Shown: one piece after another, positions 12,005-28,498 of the stretch
How positions within the stretch are numbered: position 1 is the stretch's first letter
Layout: each line of letters opens with the position of its first letter
Notes under the pieces: generated by a model
What the model saw: only the letters and a program-made list of their open reading frames with translations
The model's database searches: none
What the model was told of the DNA's origin: nothing
NCBI RefSeq assembly: GCF_000003815.2
Contig: NC_049980.1
Coordinates: forward strand, 10,243,449-10,307,448
DNA: 64,000 nt
Source: Branchiostoma floridae
Taxonomy: Eukaryota > Chordata > Leptocardii > Amphioxiformes > Branchiostomatidae
Reading direction: 5' to 3'
Translations under genes and position numbers: made by a program

Positions 12005-13350
12005 TGACTTAGATTTCAAAACTGTTTTCAGTCATACTAACCATAACGTCTTCCTAATGATTGAATGCAAAGTTAGTCCATATACTTGTACATTGAGACC
12101 ACCCTCTGCCCCTACCATAAATTCGACCTCTAATCTTTAAACAATCATAACTCTAGAACGAAAGACGATATTTCAAAACGGTTTTTAGTATTGTGATGCG
12201 GGCGTTAGCGCCTTTCTAACGACACCAAAGTTAGCCCACTGAGACCACCCATTGCCCTAACCCTAATTCTGAAGTTCAAATTTTAAACAGTCATAACTCT
12301 AGAACGAAAGACGATATTTCAAAACGGTTTTTAGTTTTGTGATGCGGACTTTAGCGCCTTTCTAACGACACCAAAGTTAGCCCACTGAGACCACCCATTG
12401 CCCTAACCCTAATTCTGAAGTTCAAATTTTAAACAGTCATAACTCTAGAACGAAAGACGATATTTCAAAACGGTTTTTAGTTTTGTGATGCGGACGTTAG
12501 CACCTTTCTAACGACACCAAAGTTAGCCCACTGAGACCACCCATTGCCCTAACCCTAATCCTGAAGTTCAAATTTTAAACAGTCATAACTCTAGAACGAA
12601 AGACGATATTTCAAAACGGTTTTTAGTTTTGTAATGCGGACGTTAGCGCCTTTCTAATGACACCAAAGTTAGCCCACTGAGACCACCCGCTGCCCTAACC
12701 CTAATTCTGAAGTTCAAATTTTAAAGAGTCATAACTCTAGAACGAAAGACGATATTTCAAAACGGTTTTTAGTTTTGTGATGCGGGCGTTAGCGCCTTTC
12801 TAACGACACCAAAGTTAGCCCACTGAGACCACCCATTGCCCTAACCCTAATTCTGAAGTTCAAATTTTAAACAGTCATAACTCTAGAACGAAAGACGATA
12901 TTTCAAAACGGTTTTTAGTTTTGTGATGCGGGTGTTAGCGCCTTTCTAACGACACCAAAGTTAGCCCACTGAGACCACCCATTGCCCTAACCCTAATTCT
13001 GAAGTTCAAATTTTAAACAGTCATAACTCTAGAACGAAAGACGATATTTCAAAACGGTTTTTAGTTTTGTAATGCGGACGTTAGCACCTTTCTAACGACA
13101 CCAAAGTTAGCCCACTGAGACCACCCGCTGCCCTAACCCTAATGATGAAGGTCAAATTTTAAACAGTCATAACTCTAGAACGAAAGACGATATTTCAAAA
13201 CGGTTTTTAGTTTTGTGATGCGGGCGTTAGCGCCTTTCTAACGACACCAAAGTTAGCCCACTGAGACCACCCGCTGCCATAACTCTATTGATGAAGTTCA
13301 AATTTTAAACTCAGCCCTACCTCTAGAACGAAACACAATATCCCAACCTG
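12005..13350. repeat. 146-bp satellite array, about nine units
   Basis: Tandem monomers run head to tail. The word CCAAAGTTAGCCCACTGAG starts at 12225, 12371, 12517, 12663, 12809, 12955, 13101 and 13247, exactly 146 bases apart each time. Outer units at both ends are degenerate. Each monomer contains the telomere-like CCCTAACCCTAA, the block AACTCTAGAACGAAAGACG, and ATTTCAAAACGGTTTTTAG. Inner units differ mainly by point changes such as GGCGTTAGCG versus GACGTTAGCA. No gene lies inside. Confidence 0.95.
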
Positions 13351-13399
13351 TTTTCCAGTTTTGTAGTACATATATTTGGATCGTAATGCTCGGAGTCGT

Positions 13400-16300
13400 T
13401 TTAATGATAGCAATGTTACTCCACTGGAACTATATATTCGCATTACCATCACGCTATATAAAATCTGACCTACTAGTTATCATATGGTCAGGTATATCAT
13501 TAATGTAGGTTAAAAGGTGTTGGGCCGAGAATTATAAACCAACAGACGTTCGTCTTCAAAATATGGCACGTCACATCCAGTCACAGGACTCAGCGTTATG
13601 AAGTATCGCCCCTAAGGCAACAGATGCAAGACGTCAGGCAAAAAAGTATCCTATAAAACACTTTGAACATTTTCTGGACCCTCTGGGTCTCCCTGCAGCT
13701 AGACATGAATAGTTCTTCAGGGGTTGCGGAAGGGGGGATCGATAGTAGTGGCCAGAATTTTTAACTTCTCCCGGGAGCGAGAGCTCCCTCCCAAACCTCT
13801 GCTTGGAGAATAACAAATAGTCACCCTTGATTTCTATAAACACCCTTGCTTTCTAGTAATTCTACACGCCAGGCAAGACGGAAATCGGCCCTGGACTGTC
13901 CTGGCTCAGGACGGGGTCAATTACCAGCGGGACTCCGATGTCACAGATGAACCGAAGGGCTGTCTGACATACCCACGGGGCCCACGGGAATGGTGATATG
14001 CCAGTGGCGCATACTGCGCCTGCGTGGCGGCATATACAATTTGAAAGCTAACCGGAATTTGTGTAAACCGTTCGTTGAGCTGAGTACGTAGAGTAGAGTT
14101 GTTTGTAGTCATTCGGTCTTCTTTTCGTCGGCGTTCTGAACCTTACAGTATCATGAATGACACGGCAGACGTGTTCTGGGAACAGAAGGGTTTGTACTGT
14201 ATCATTTCCGGATGGTGGGCACGTCAAGTTTGCCGCCAACAGACGGAGAGGGTCGGAACTGCTACAATTTGTCCTGTGAAAAGATGCCAGTGCTCAGCTG
14301 CCGGACAAACATCCCAGGACCCCAGATCATCAGTGTAGACAAGTAAGAAGTTCCTTGTCAGCTTCTGTATTGTTGACACCTCTTACAGATACATGTAGTT
14401 TGGTGTGACACTTAAAAATTCGTATTTACCATATGTACTTGTAAGCCTTCTTGTACCATGTGTGAGGTATTTTTGCGATCAGAAACGGTGGTTATGACCT
14501 TGTTGCATCATACAGAATAGGTCTACATCAGACTGCAGTACCCGGTACTCATTCCAGAATACACAATATCGTGAATTTAAGACAAGACTAAGTACAGTAC
14601 TAGACTATTTTGTTGAAAATTAGATCTACAGTACTTGAGTCACTCTGTCTTCCCTGTCCTTCTGTGGCTATCGGATCGCATGTCATGTTTTGTGTGTACT
14701 GCACGTAGTGGGTACAGCTGGATCAAATCAGATGAGGATGAGCACTCCCCAGGTAGTCCGTAACAATCCCTATTTGGCCGGCCGACTCCTATATAATTAC
14801 TATTCCTAGCCTAGCCTGGGTACCCTACTACCATCCTATTCCTACTGGGGCTCCTTACACTCGCTACCCTAAAAAAATACAGGCGATTGCATAAGATACC
14901 GTAAATGTATTTAAGTTCGCGGGAATTTAATTTAGCGGTAAAAAGGACTTTCCGCGGTGGTTTTAAATTCGCGGTAGCACCATGCTCTGTAGTCTCTTAT
15001 CATCATCATCATTGCCGCATGTCAGTTTTGGTCACTGAGGCGGGCCTTATACTCCCGTCACATGATATACGATCTTCGGACGCATTCGCGATCGCAGGAA
15101 CTTGAGGAAGGTCGGCTGATTTTAGGATCTGATAGTCTTGCGTATTTTTCGCCCCAAAACTGTCCCCCTCACATATAAGCGAGGCTCGTGCGATCGTCTC
15201 TGAATAAATCCATGATAATGAACCTTCCATGACCTCTTGCACGCGGACAAGGTAACACAAAACGTTCCTCACAAAAAGGCCAGGGATCAATAATAAAAAG
15301 TTGCTTATTTTGTTGTCGGAATCTTTTTAACCAATGAATGAAATGCGCGGGCATAACAGAAATGACACAGGAAAGGAAAGTGTGTTACAAAGCCACAGGG
15401 GCCACAGGGTCAGAATTACCCTCACATTCCCGGGCCCAGAAATTTAATATTTGTAAACAAACGGAAGTTGGGCGAACGTCGCCGGAACGTCGCCCGACTG
15501 ACGGGCGTTCGCCATCCGATTTGCATGATGATTTGATGATTGAAAATTAACGCACGACTATCAATCGATAGAAATCGATTGGAGATAATACCTCTTTTCC
15601 CGTCTCGAGGGCTATCCTCCGCTGGGAAGTCACTGCTAATCACCTTGCTTATATCAACAAACCCTGTACTATCTTCGTGTCAGCCGCATGAGGACAAGTC
15701 GGTAGCATTCAAGTAAAACTTCTTTTGTTTCAATTAAATTGCACAATGTGCCTCGTGTCTTAAGTCCCAACATGTTGCTGGAATTCTGGACTCGAGATTT
15801 ATGTATAAACAACAAGGAAACGTTAATTAATTAAATACACACACCACAAAATAAAAATACAAGGCTGGGCTAAAACTAGTAAAGGCACGTGATGTTTGGG
15901 TGCTACCAAGTATGAAAAAGATCAAGTGTTGTTTACACAGACAAATGGAGCGCACAAGATACATTTTTAAATAATTAGAACGCAGCAAAATACTTTCAGG
16001 GAAATTATGATATAAATATCAACTCTCGGTTGACTGAAATGTCATAATGTTTCCAGTTAGCTGACTAATCCGAAATATTGGGTTAGGGAGAAAGTATTGA
16101 CTGATCGGTAAACAAAACTATTAGCGCTCGAAGTTTGATGCATTTCATAAATCTATTGACACTGTCTGAAGGCTAAGTTTACATGTCATTCTTTTTTATG
16201 GTACAAAACCAATGGAATGTTTTTTTGTCTTCATCTAATTATTACGTGAAGCTTCCAGAAGCTCTCCGTCCGCAGCAGCAGTCCCCTGCATGCTCGCCGC

Positions 16301-16630
16301 GGGGTTTATTTGTACAGGCAAGGTAGCCCGACTGTAATTCTAATGACGCGCGGGGTTCTCACTGCCCTCTGACCTCCCAGTACGGCCAGCAACCAAAGCC
16401 CTGCCGAAGAATGCACGAGTGCACGGCGCGTCGCGATACTGTGGATATTGTAAAGCCTACGGTAGTACCAAACTTTTTACGGCCTGTTTCGGGGTAAAAC
16501 CTGCATCTGTCAGCACCCGGTATCTGTTCCATAAATTCCTCCGTCGGTGTCATTGTTTCTTCAAAACTTCTGCTACAGTTGGTGCATAATCAGGATGGAT
16601 TCCATCCAGAATGACGGAATAGCGTGTGAA
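13400..16630. other. Gene-poor spacer with repeat fragments
   Basis: Apart from a solo right end of the CTCCAAGCAGAGGTT family (about 13725-13812) and a weak candidate exon at 14212-14342, nothing could be supported. Several frames of 60-90 codons occur on both strands but lack splice signals and recognisable domains. Confidence 0.35.
13725..13812 (-). mobile_element. Solo right end of the CTCCAAGCAGAGGTT family
   Basis: The unit ends AACCTCTGCTTGGAGAATA, the reverse complement of the family terminus in its TATTCTCC variant. It is preceded by the subterminal word GATAGTAGTGGCCAGAATTT also seen in the copy at 41 kb. No complete left arm was found. Confidence 0.6.
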
Positions 16631-16632
16631 AA

Positions 16633-17573
16633 TTAGGCCGACTTAACATTACGCTTTTCGCGTCAGCGGTGAAATTTTCCGCTATCGGGACGCCGCATCG
16701 GGACCTCTTTATACACACCGCCCGGAAATCTGACAGGACTCCCGCGGCGCGCGGTGGAATGTAAAATCTTGGTGAAAGTCTAGATAAAGATCGCAGTTTT
16801 TTTTTAGCTGCACGATGTTATATTGAACAAACTTGATTTTTTTTGTTTGCGTACCGCTTCCAAGGGATTGAAAATTCAAATGCGTGACTTGCATAAGAAA
16901 TACAACTTACAAGTCCCTGACTACGTTGTTGTTTCGCTGACACTTCCGGTAACTTCGACCACAATATTTTCGATAAAAAAGCACTTTAAAACCCTTTCAA
17001 AGCAAACTGTTTGATAGAAGATCCCTTTCTTTCAGTGATGACCTGCTAAATTATGGCTACGCACTGAAATAACCGTGAAAATACGCATAATTCCTGCAGG
17101 TATAATATTCATTCACGTAAAAACTCAACCTGCCTGCAGTTCAATGTCATAGCAACAGTCACCGGTGTCATAGCAACGGCCAATCGGAGACGCGTAATGG
17201 GATTACTTCATACAAAATTTGCAGAGATAGCGGCTTCTGGTTTCGGTTCAACGTAACAATGTATTGCAGGGGAAAATATTCGGAATCGAACTTGTATATT
17301 TTTACAGGTCTTCCACAAAAATTATGCGAAAGTTGGTCGCCCAAAAATGTGAGAATGAGACTATTTTTCGCTGACAGCCCGCTAGGCTTTGAAGGTTGAC
17401 TGCCGACCCGATTGACGTGAGAGCCTGCGAAGGTTGCCATTACGGAAATGGCTGGCCGTGAAAACTATTTTTCTATTTCAACGGGAACTCTCTTTACACG
17501 GCGCTCTCGCTCTCGTAGTCCCGTTCTCGCCAGTTCCGCTAGCGCGAAAAGCGTAATGTAAAGTGGGCCTTAA
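16633..17573. mobile_element. DNA transposon of about 0.94 kb, non-autonomous, TIRs
   Basis: The left end TTAGGCCGACTTAACATTAC continues GCTTTTCGCG (to about 16661). The right end from about 17543 is CGCGAAAAGCGTAATGTAAA then GTGGGCCTTAA, its near-perfect reverse complement. GGCC lies at each edge next to TTA, which would fit a PIF/Harbinger-type TTA target duplication; this is inferred only from the ends. No transposase could be read inside. Confidence 0.65.
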
Positions 17574-17989
17574 AAACAATAGCTCCTCCTAGACGCTTGG
17601 CGCTGTCAATCACTGCACATAGCAACGCCAGTCGATCTGTCTGTTGCGCGGTACGATGACTCTTCCCAGACCGTGAAACGCCCCAAAGTTGTGCATAACC
17701 AAGTACAGTTTCCTGTCGTTATTTTCTATACACCTTTTACTATTTTTCTTCAATATAACTTTGCAATTGTATGTACGAGTAGTGTTTTAGTTTTGTTGCA
17801 GTTGACGACAAAATTTTGTCGCTGCAGCGTCAGGAAGAGACTGACCCTCGCACCGCTCCAAGATAGATCTTGTACGTCGTTTTATCGTGCGCTCAGGGCG
17901 ATTCGTCCTTCTTGGGGGCGGCAAAAATGCTAGCCGTCGTTTAGACAATCATGACTTGAGATCTGATTTGTGTATTTATCGAACCCACC

Positions 17990-18452
17990 CGTGACGGGAC
18001 GGCCGTCCAAGGCTCGGGCGGACGCCCGTCCGTACTCGCTCCGCTGTGACTGGACGCCGTCCAGAGCCCATTTGCGCCATCATAAATTCCGTACATGCCG
18101 CTAATTAGAGCGTCCCTACGCGTCCGGGACGCCGTCCGCGGCCGTCCCAGAGCCCGTCCCGGACCCCGACCCCGTCCGCGCACCCGTCCCAGACCCCGTC
18201 TCGGACCCCGTCCCGGACCCCGTCCGCGCACCCGTCCCAGAGCACGTCCCAGATCCCGTCCCGGACCCCGTCCGGACGCCCGTCCAGGGCGTCCAAGCGG
18301 CCAATTTGGACGGCGTCCAGGGCGTCCGGGCCGTCCCGGGGCCGTCCCCAGGCGTCCAGGCCGTTCCGCTCATCAGCCAAATCGGCCGTCCGGGACGGAT
18401 AGCATCCGGGACGGGCAGCGTCCCGGACGCCCGTTTTAGGCGTCCCGGACGC
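17990..18452. repeat. GC-rich minisatellite, CGTCC-based
   Basis: About 460 bases consist mostly of shuffled copies of words such as CCCGTCCCGGACCCCGTCC and GGGCGTCCGG, with strong CpG richness and local inverted symmetry. All reading frames across it are open on both strands and give Arg-Pro or Asp-Gly repeats. That is an effect of composition, so no protein is called. It ends about 380 bases before the first visible exon of the MFSD2-like gene. Confidence 0.85.
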
Positions 18453-18572
18453 TTATCATTTCACAGAGGTTGTGTAATAGTTTCAACTTCCAACAAAAAT
18501 GCCAAAGACATGATGTGCAAACTGGCTGTAATTTGGAGTATGTCAAAACATCAGCATATCCCTTATACACTA

Positions 18573-18774
18573 TCATAATTCCACCTGGTGCCATAATACT
18601 GCCACCTCAAAACGTTAGTGTAGAGGTCTTCCCAAGATTGTCTTGAATACCGAATGTTAAATATCGTAAATGTGATACAATTCAGATATTTAGGTGTTGA
18701 AGACAATCTTGTGAAGGCCTCTATAACAACGTTTTTTTAGGTGGCGGTATAATGACACCTGGTGGAATTATGCG
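18573..18774. mobile_element. Palindromic MITE of about 200 bp
   Basis: Left arm (about 18573-18650) reads CATAATTCCACCTGGTGCCA and later GTAGAGGTCTTCCCAAGATTG. Right arm (about 18697-18774) is the reverse complement, ending TGACACCTGGTGGAATTATG. Arms are about 85% alike around a loop of about 45 bases. It lies just 5' of the first exon found for the MFSD2-like gene. Confidence 0.8.
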
Positions 18775-18830
18775 AATGTATGTTACAGTATTGTAGCATT
18801 AGTTCTGTGTGATTATGATTTCCTATACAG

Positions 18831-21800
18831 GAATGTTCTGTGAGGTTCTGGGAGTGTTACTGGGCAGTGCTATTCAGGGACAGATCGTTGCTGGTATTGG
18901 AGGGTCCACAGAGAAGGACTGCAACAATCCTGGGGCCACTGTTAGTCCTGAGGCCAAGGCAAATCTGGTTGGTCCCCACTCAGTGAAATTGCTATATTAA
19001 ATTTTTCAAGATTTTTTCAATGACTATTTCTCATGTTTTACTTTTTTTTAGCTCATTCTTATGAATTTCTGTTGCGTTTGAAGAGCATGTAATGTGCAGT
19101 GTAAGAGAAAAAAAAACATAGTTACACTTATTTCTTTGCCATCACACCTCTTCTTTGTTGTAGGAAAAAGCTTACCTTGTTGGTGCTGGAGTAATGTGTG
19201 GCTTCTACCTCTTATGTGCTGCAACTGTGTTCTTTGGAGTGAAGGAGAGAAAAGGTGAGTAAAGACATTCTGGTTGACATAACAAATTTTAACAAACATG
19301 GACACCTTGTTTCATCTTCAATTTGTGCTTTTTGTCTTGAATGAATAGGTTGGATTTAGTACTATTGGGTTGTCACATCTGTAAAAGTCATGTGTTTTTA
19401 GCAATTACACACATTGCCAATGAGAGAACAAAGACAGCACATTCAATCTGTTGTGTTATCAAACATACACTGTAACAGCATGATCTTATATCTTATAGAT
19501 CTACTGGTAGACTTATCAGAATCACCACCCTCTGTATTAATACAATATCATAGTTTTGACAAGGGTTCATGATGGACACAAATTAACATGTATTTGTTTG
19601 TTTTTTGTCCCTCTCAGATGTAGAAGGAGGTAGTGAAGAAGAGGAGGCATCATTTTTTGAGGGTCTGAAGCTGGTCTTCAAACACGGTCCATATGTAAAA
19701 CTCACCATGAGCTTCCTCTTCCTTTCACTGGCTATTCAGGTGAGTTTGTTTTACAAAAAAAATGTCCTGTAAGTAGAGAGAAAGAGGTTCCCATAGAGCA
19801 AGGAATTAACTGAAAAAGAATAACAACCGAATTTTTTTAAAGTTTGTGTTCACATTCTTGATATTGGCATTAAAAGTAATGAAACATGTGTTGTTTTATT
19901 AAAGTTTGCATGCATGTCTTACTACCTGTATCATGATGTAATATACTAAACTAACCCACATGATTCCCAGTCCAATCTGTATATAGAACATGAGTAAAAA
20001 ACAATTTTTCTGTAGTTTGTTCAAGTAGTGTTCATGGTCTTACTAATGGCGTGAAAAGTACTGAAACATGTGTTGTTATCAATGCTTGCATGCATGTCTT
20101 ACTACATGTAATCTGATACACTAAGCTAACCCACATGTATTCCCTGCCCAGTCTGTACAGGGGAACTTTGCCTTGTTCTGTCAGCATGCCCTTGGCCTTG
20201 GAGATCAGTTCCAGAATCTCATCATTGCTCTATTGGTCAGTCCCCATGACTGTAATGTCCCCTTTCCAGTAGACTGTGATCACTGAACTACCGTACAGTG
20301 TCCAAATTTGTATTTGTTTAACCTTTGATTTCATTAGATCTATTGGAATATGATGTAAGATGTAAAAGTATGATGTAACAGGTAACAAAAACATGCAAAA
20401 ACCATTGAACGGTCAAATCTTTGGTTGTTTGGCAGTTGCAGCCTGCAATGGAAAGGGGGTGTAATCATAAAATGATCCTGTACCCTTATTGTCCCCATGA
20501 TACCAACCTAGTCATAGATTTGTGAATTCAACTTGCCATTGTTATGTGATCTTCCTCTGCTTCTCAAATACATTTCTACACATATTTCTAATTTGCTGGA
20601 CAGTTTGCCCATCATGCCCTACTCTGTCAAAGGCACACCCAAGGTACCTAGCTTTGATCATTTCATACAGAAATTGTTGTTTTGTAGAAAAATAAGATAT
20701 GTCTTATTCAGCTAGATTATCTCAAAAACCCAACTTGCATGTTATGTATGGTATGATACCATGTTATCTTTGACTGAATAATTCATGAAGTAATGGACTG
20801 CATGCAATCTTAGTAGAAGTATAACGCTTATTTCCTCAACATGTAGCGTGTATTCCAAGTACGATAGGTTATTCCATTATTCTGTACACCAGAATTGGCT
20901 ACATGTTGATACCAGTTCTATAACCCATGTAAAAAATAGCTACAGGTCATGTCTATATCCTTTGTACATGCATTCAATTTATGTTACTACTACACATAGA
21001 GTGACAGTTGTTGTTTTGTACTTACTCTAGGGAGCAGCCATTCTGTGCATGCCAGTCTGGCAGTGGTGTCTTGTCAAGTATGGGAAGAAGACAGCTCTCT
21101 TCTGGGGGACTGCAGTAGGTCTAAGTTTCAACTTTGCCTTTTATCATAGACAACTACATTATAGACTGGTCAGTGACTTTTTCATTTGACTTTGTATGTA
21201 TCTAGAGCCATTTGCCTCCCTGCTTTGATCAACTTGTTGGATACGTTTGTCTCAGGTATTTATCCCCACCCTGTTCACCCTGTTGTACATCCCGGGAAAC
21301 CCCTACGCAGTCTACCCCATCACCATACTGGGCGGAGTCGGCATCTCTGTTGCCTTCCTGCTGCCATGGTAAGTAAAGGAAGGATTACTTTAACTCCATG
21401 TCTTAGGGAATTGATGGGGAAAAAAAGTGCAATTCAACCAGCTGGTTGCCAATTTTTTTTTAATGAAGTTGTGTTGTGCAACAAATAAACCATTCATTCA
21501 TTCATTCAAGGATAGGGCTCTGTAACTGTACTGTAACAGTCAAACACCAGGTAAAGATGTGCGAAAGTTTTGAAAAAAACAGAATGATACAAATTGAAAA
21601 GGAGGATGTCTGGAAAGGCGTTGAAAGAATGGAGGCTTCAAATGGACCTTTTCTGAAATATGCATACCTGGCTGCATCAATTTATTTCCTTACTTTGTAT
21701 TTCCAGGTCTATGTTACCTGATGTTGTGGATGACTTCACACTGAAGACAGGAACAAGGCGAGAGGCCATCTTCTACTCTTTCTACGTCTTCTTCACCAAG

Positions 21801-23144
21801 TTTGCTGCTGGCATCTCTTTAGGCCTCTCCACTCTCAGTCTGGAGTAAGTAAAGCTTTACACATCATATAAAAAGTGCTCACTGGTCTGTATCCCTCCTT
21901 ACACAAGGAAAGAACTACACATACACACACGCATTGAACAGAAACATCATGTATCCAGTTTGAGTTTCTACTTCCTAATTTTGCATAAGCATATGCATAC
22001 CGCATCCATAAGGACATGCTCCGTACTGCATCCATAAGGACATGCTTTGCACATGTGTACTGAACAGTGGCAGGAGATATACTTTAACACAAAGAAAAGA
22101 CAACAAGTTATTTTTATAGTCAGTAGTGAAAACGTTACAGTAGACCATTGACAACAGTAAATCTTGAAATATTCAGTCTAAGTAGTTTTGTTTGCCCTCT
22201 GTTCTCTGAATGTGTTTCAACCATGAATTTGTAATTTCTTCCCTTCTACAGGAAAACTAAGTCCCAGCAAACATGAATGAATTTTCAGTACATGTATCCC
22301 AAAATATTACATGGAAGTCACACAACCTGTTTTAGGATTAGATCTCTATCTTTTTTAAGTATCCTATTGTGGTTGACAATGTGAAACTATATACCCTCCC
22401 CAGAGCTGCTGGCTATGTCACCGGGGCCTGCTCCCAGTCTGCCATTGTGGGCTTCACCCTGAGGATGCTGGTGGCTCCAGCTCCCATTGTCTTCATCATC
22501 ATCTCCCTCCTCTTCCTGTGGAGCTATCCCATCACTGAGGAGAGGAGGAGAGTCACTAAGGCAGCACTGGAACACAAACGGTGAGTCTGGCACAGTAGCA
22601 GTCACCTGACATTTCACTGTTGATGTGTCATAGTCCTGTTTTTGCTTCATCAGTACAAACAGGTTAATAACCTCCTTGATCAGTGTTGATCACTGCAGAC
22701 TTGTTACCTACACTGTATCTGTTGTACCTGATTCGACTTTTAGACAATAATGCTGTGCAGTCTTGCTAAGTATAATTTGCCCAGTATTCAGGCCTGATGA
22801 CAGACATTAGACAAGAACACATCTTGAATCATTGTTCTATGTATGTTACATATAATAGGCAGACCCAGAGGGTAAAATAAAAGGCAATTTCCCATCTTGT
22901 ATCAGACAACGAAAATGTCACCCCGCAAGGGCGGTATAATTCTGATGGTTTGGTATAACCCTGTACACCGACTTACTTCTTTGCTGCTGTGCTCTGCCAC
23001 TTTAGAGTAAGTATAAGTACTAGTAAGTAGATTGGATTAATTGTAATGAAGTTTAATCTTCATTTATATGACAGGGACAAGACAAGACGCAATGGACAGC
23101 CTGATGCCCTGGACTCAAGTCTGGAGGGGTCCACAAGAGTATAG
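18831..23144 (+). CDS. MFSD2-like sodium-dependent lysophosphatidylcholine symporter, 5' partial
   Basis: MFSD2 proteins (MFS/GPH type) carry lysophosphatidylcholine with long-chain fatty acids such as DHA across the plasma membrane using sodium. Nine exons: 18831-18967, 19164-19254, 19618-19739, 20152-20235, 21031-21114, 21256-21368, 21707-21844, 22404-22580, 23075-23144. All have AG/GT borders and matching phases and give 337 residues plus TAG. Recognisable blocks are [110 protein letters not shown], and [19 protein letters not shown]. These match roughly the C-terminal two thirds of vertebrate MFSD2A/B. The first exon opens in phase 2, so upstream exons (about 200 residues, first six helices) must exist; none was found in 18.8 kb upstream. 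A or B cannot be told apart. Confidence 0.9.
19853..20152 (+). repeat. Tandem duplication spanning an intron-exon border
   Basis: The segment ending at the acceptor of the MFSD2 exon at 20152 is preceded 180 bases upstream by a diverged copy. Shared words are TGAAACATGTGTTGTT, TTGCATGCATGTCTTACTAC and CTAACCCACATG. The upstream copy includes a decoy acceptor (TTCCCAG, near 19971) followed by TCCAATCTGTA instead of TCTGTACAGG, so it would not give a useful exon. Confidence 0.7.
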
Positions 23145-23273
23145 TACCTAAAAATTGTACTTGTACCTTGTGATTAAAATCAAGTATCATTCATGGGTGC
23201 TTAACACATCATGTTGGCTGTAAATATTCAGATCTGAAACTGTACACTATCAAATCTTATTCACATGAAGTGC

Positions 23274-23279
23274 AATAAA
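23274..23279 (+). terminator. Poly(A) signal of the MFSD2-like gene
   Basis: AATAAA lies 130 bases after the stop codon. A second AATAAA is near 23790. Which one is used cannot be told from the sequence. Confidence 0.45.
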
Positions 23280-24489
23280 CAGCTATCAGGGAGAGACATT
23301 GAGATTCCTTTAGAACAATTAAACATGAGTCAATTTTTTAAATATTTTTATACATGTGTATACAATTTTGCAATGTACAGTATCCTGATTCTTAAAATTT
23401 TATAACTTAAGGTAAGGTTTTGCAAATGTAATTACATGTAATACATGTAATGTGATGATTCAGAAGTGAAATGATTATATGTGAGAAATGCCCTAATCCC
23501 TACATGTAATAAGGTTTATTGTTTTATTGGATAGACTAGCATAGCTACAAAGAGGTTTGGGTCACAGTGGATTAGATGTCATATCATGTGATATGCCTCT
23601 ACTGTCTATCTTACTGGTTTTTCAAATGTGTATTATGATGTTTCAGTTTTGACTGATGGAATTGTCATATCATATTATTTTAATAAGTAAATATATAATT
23701 TATAGCACCCTTATTACTACAACTGCACTAATGCGACTCCTGAATCATGAAGTAACAAAGAAATAATTATCAGTCTAAATTTTATGACAATAAACAAATC
23801 TTTATTCAGTGCCTTGTACCTTGTGGTTATTCTGTTAATTTAAATTGGCAATGGAACTATGCATGTGGACTTACAATCTATCATATACTTTATGTTACTA
23901 GCTTAGGGGGTAATTTTAAACACAGTATATGAATAAGCATATACACATAGTTTTTAGAATCTTGGCATTTTGCAAATGTCACAATTTGCATGCTTGGCAT
24001 TGAAAAATGACATCATAATTCATTTCTTTCTTTGGGTCAAGATTCATCAAAAGAACCCAGTTTACTCTCTGTAAGAGAACTGAATGTGAAAATCCACAAA
24101 AATCTTGTAGTAACGTTACAGTTAAATTGTTGATGAAGAGCACTTTACAAACTAACTAATTCGTTAAGTTAAGCTAAGTTATCCAACAAATACAACCATC
24201 ATAAGCACAATCATATACTCTGGTGGATACTATCTAAATTACCATTGAAAGCCAATTTCCAGTTTAATTAATTCACTAATCAAGACATACAATTATCATG
24301 TCAAGTTGATATGTTAATAGTCCTTTTGAAAGGAAACACTCGGTGTTATTACCTTGCATAATTAGGCGATGCGTCTAAGAAAGTGAAACAATCGAAAATA
24401 TGGCACAAAACAAGCTTATTCCGTACATCTGCTTGGAGAAAAGGTTATGTCGCCTAGTCTGCCAGTAAAACTAAAAGCGACAGTATCTG

Positions 24490-24545
24490 ACCGCGATGAC
24501 GTCATGAATATTTACAGGGGATGACATCTGCCGTCTGCGTCATAA
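24490..24545 (+). promoter_or_regulatory. Candidate InaF-gene promoter with CRE
   Basis: A perfect TGACGTCA stands at 24497-24504, and a related TGCGTCA about 40 bases further on. They lie about 490 bases upstream of the InaF-motif start codon, at the edge of a rise in CpG content that runs into the coding exon. Cofactor binding is inferred from the motif alone. Confidence 0.35.
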
Positions 24546-24811
24546 ACATGAGGGATGAACCACTGAGTATCACTCAATCATGCATAGCCAAGTGCGTACT
24601 GCATTTTCCTATCTGAAACTCCTTTAAACCAAATACAATTTGACTATAACCTTACCGTTTGTGCGAAAGCATTGCTTCTGATCTGTTACAAATCTACATG
24701 TCAGTTTTCCGTAGATTATCCCCTGAAACCCTTCCCGATTTGAATATGAATGGTCCCTCATCATCAGGTGTGCATCCAGCAACACCGGTTGCGCCAGGTA
24801 AGACACGGTAG

Positions 24812-28498
<3,687 letters not shown>

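Noticed and set aside
16359-16553. Minus-strand frame starting MTPTEEFMEQIPGADR
   Set aside because: It could be a first exon, but the donor is weak (GTTTTA) and no partner exon was seen.
17941-18439. Arg-Pro, Asp-Gly and Gly-Thr repeat proteins on both strands
   Set aside because: All frames are open because the DNA is a CGTCC minisatellite lacking A/T-rich stop codons; the translations are low complexity.
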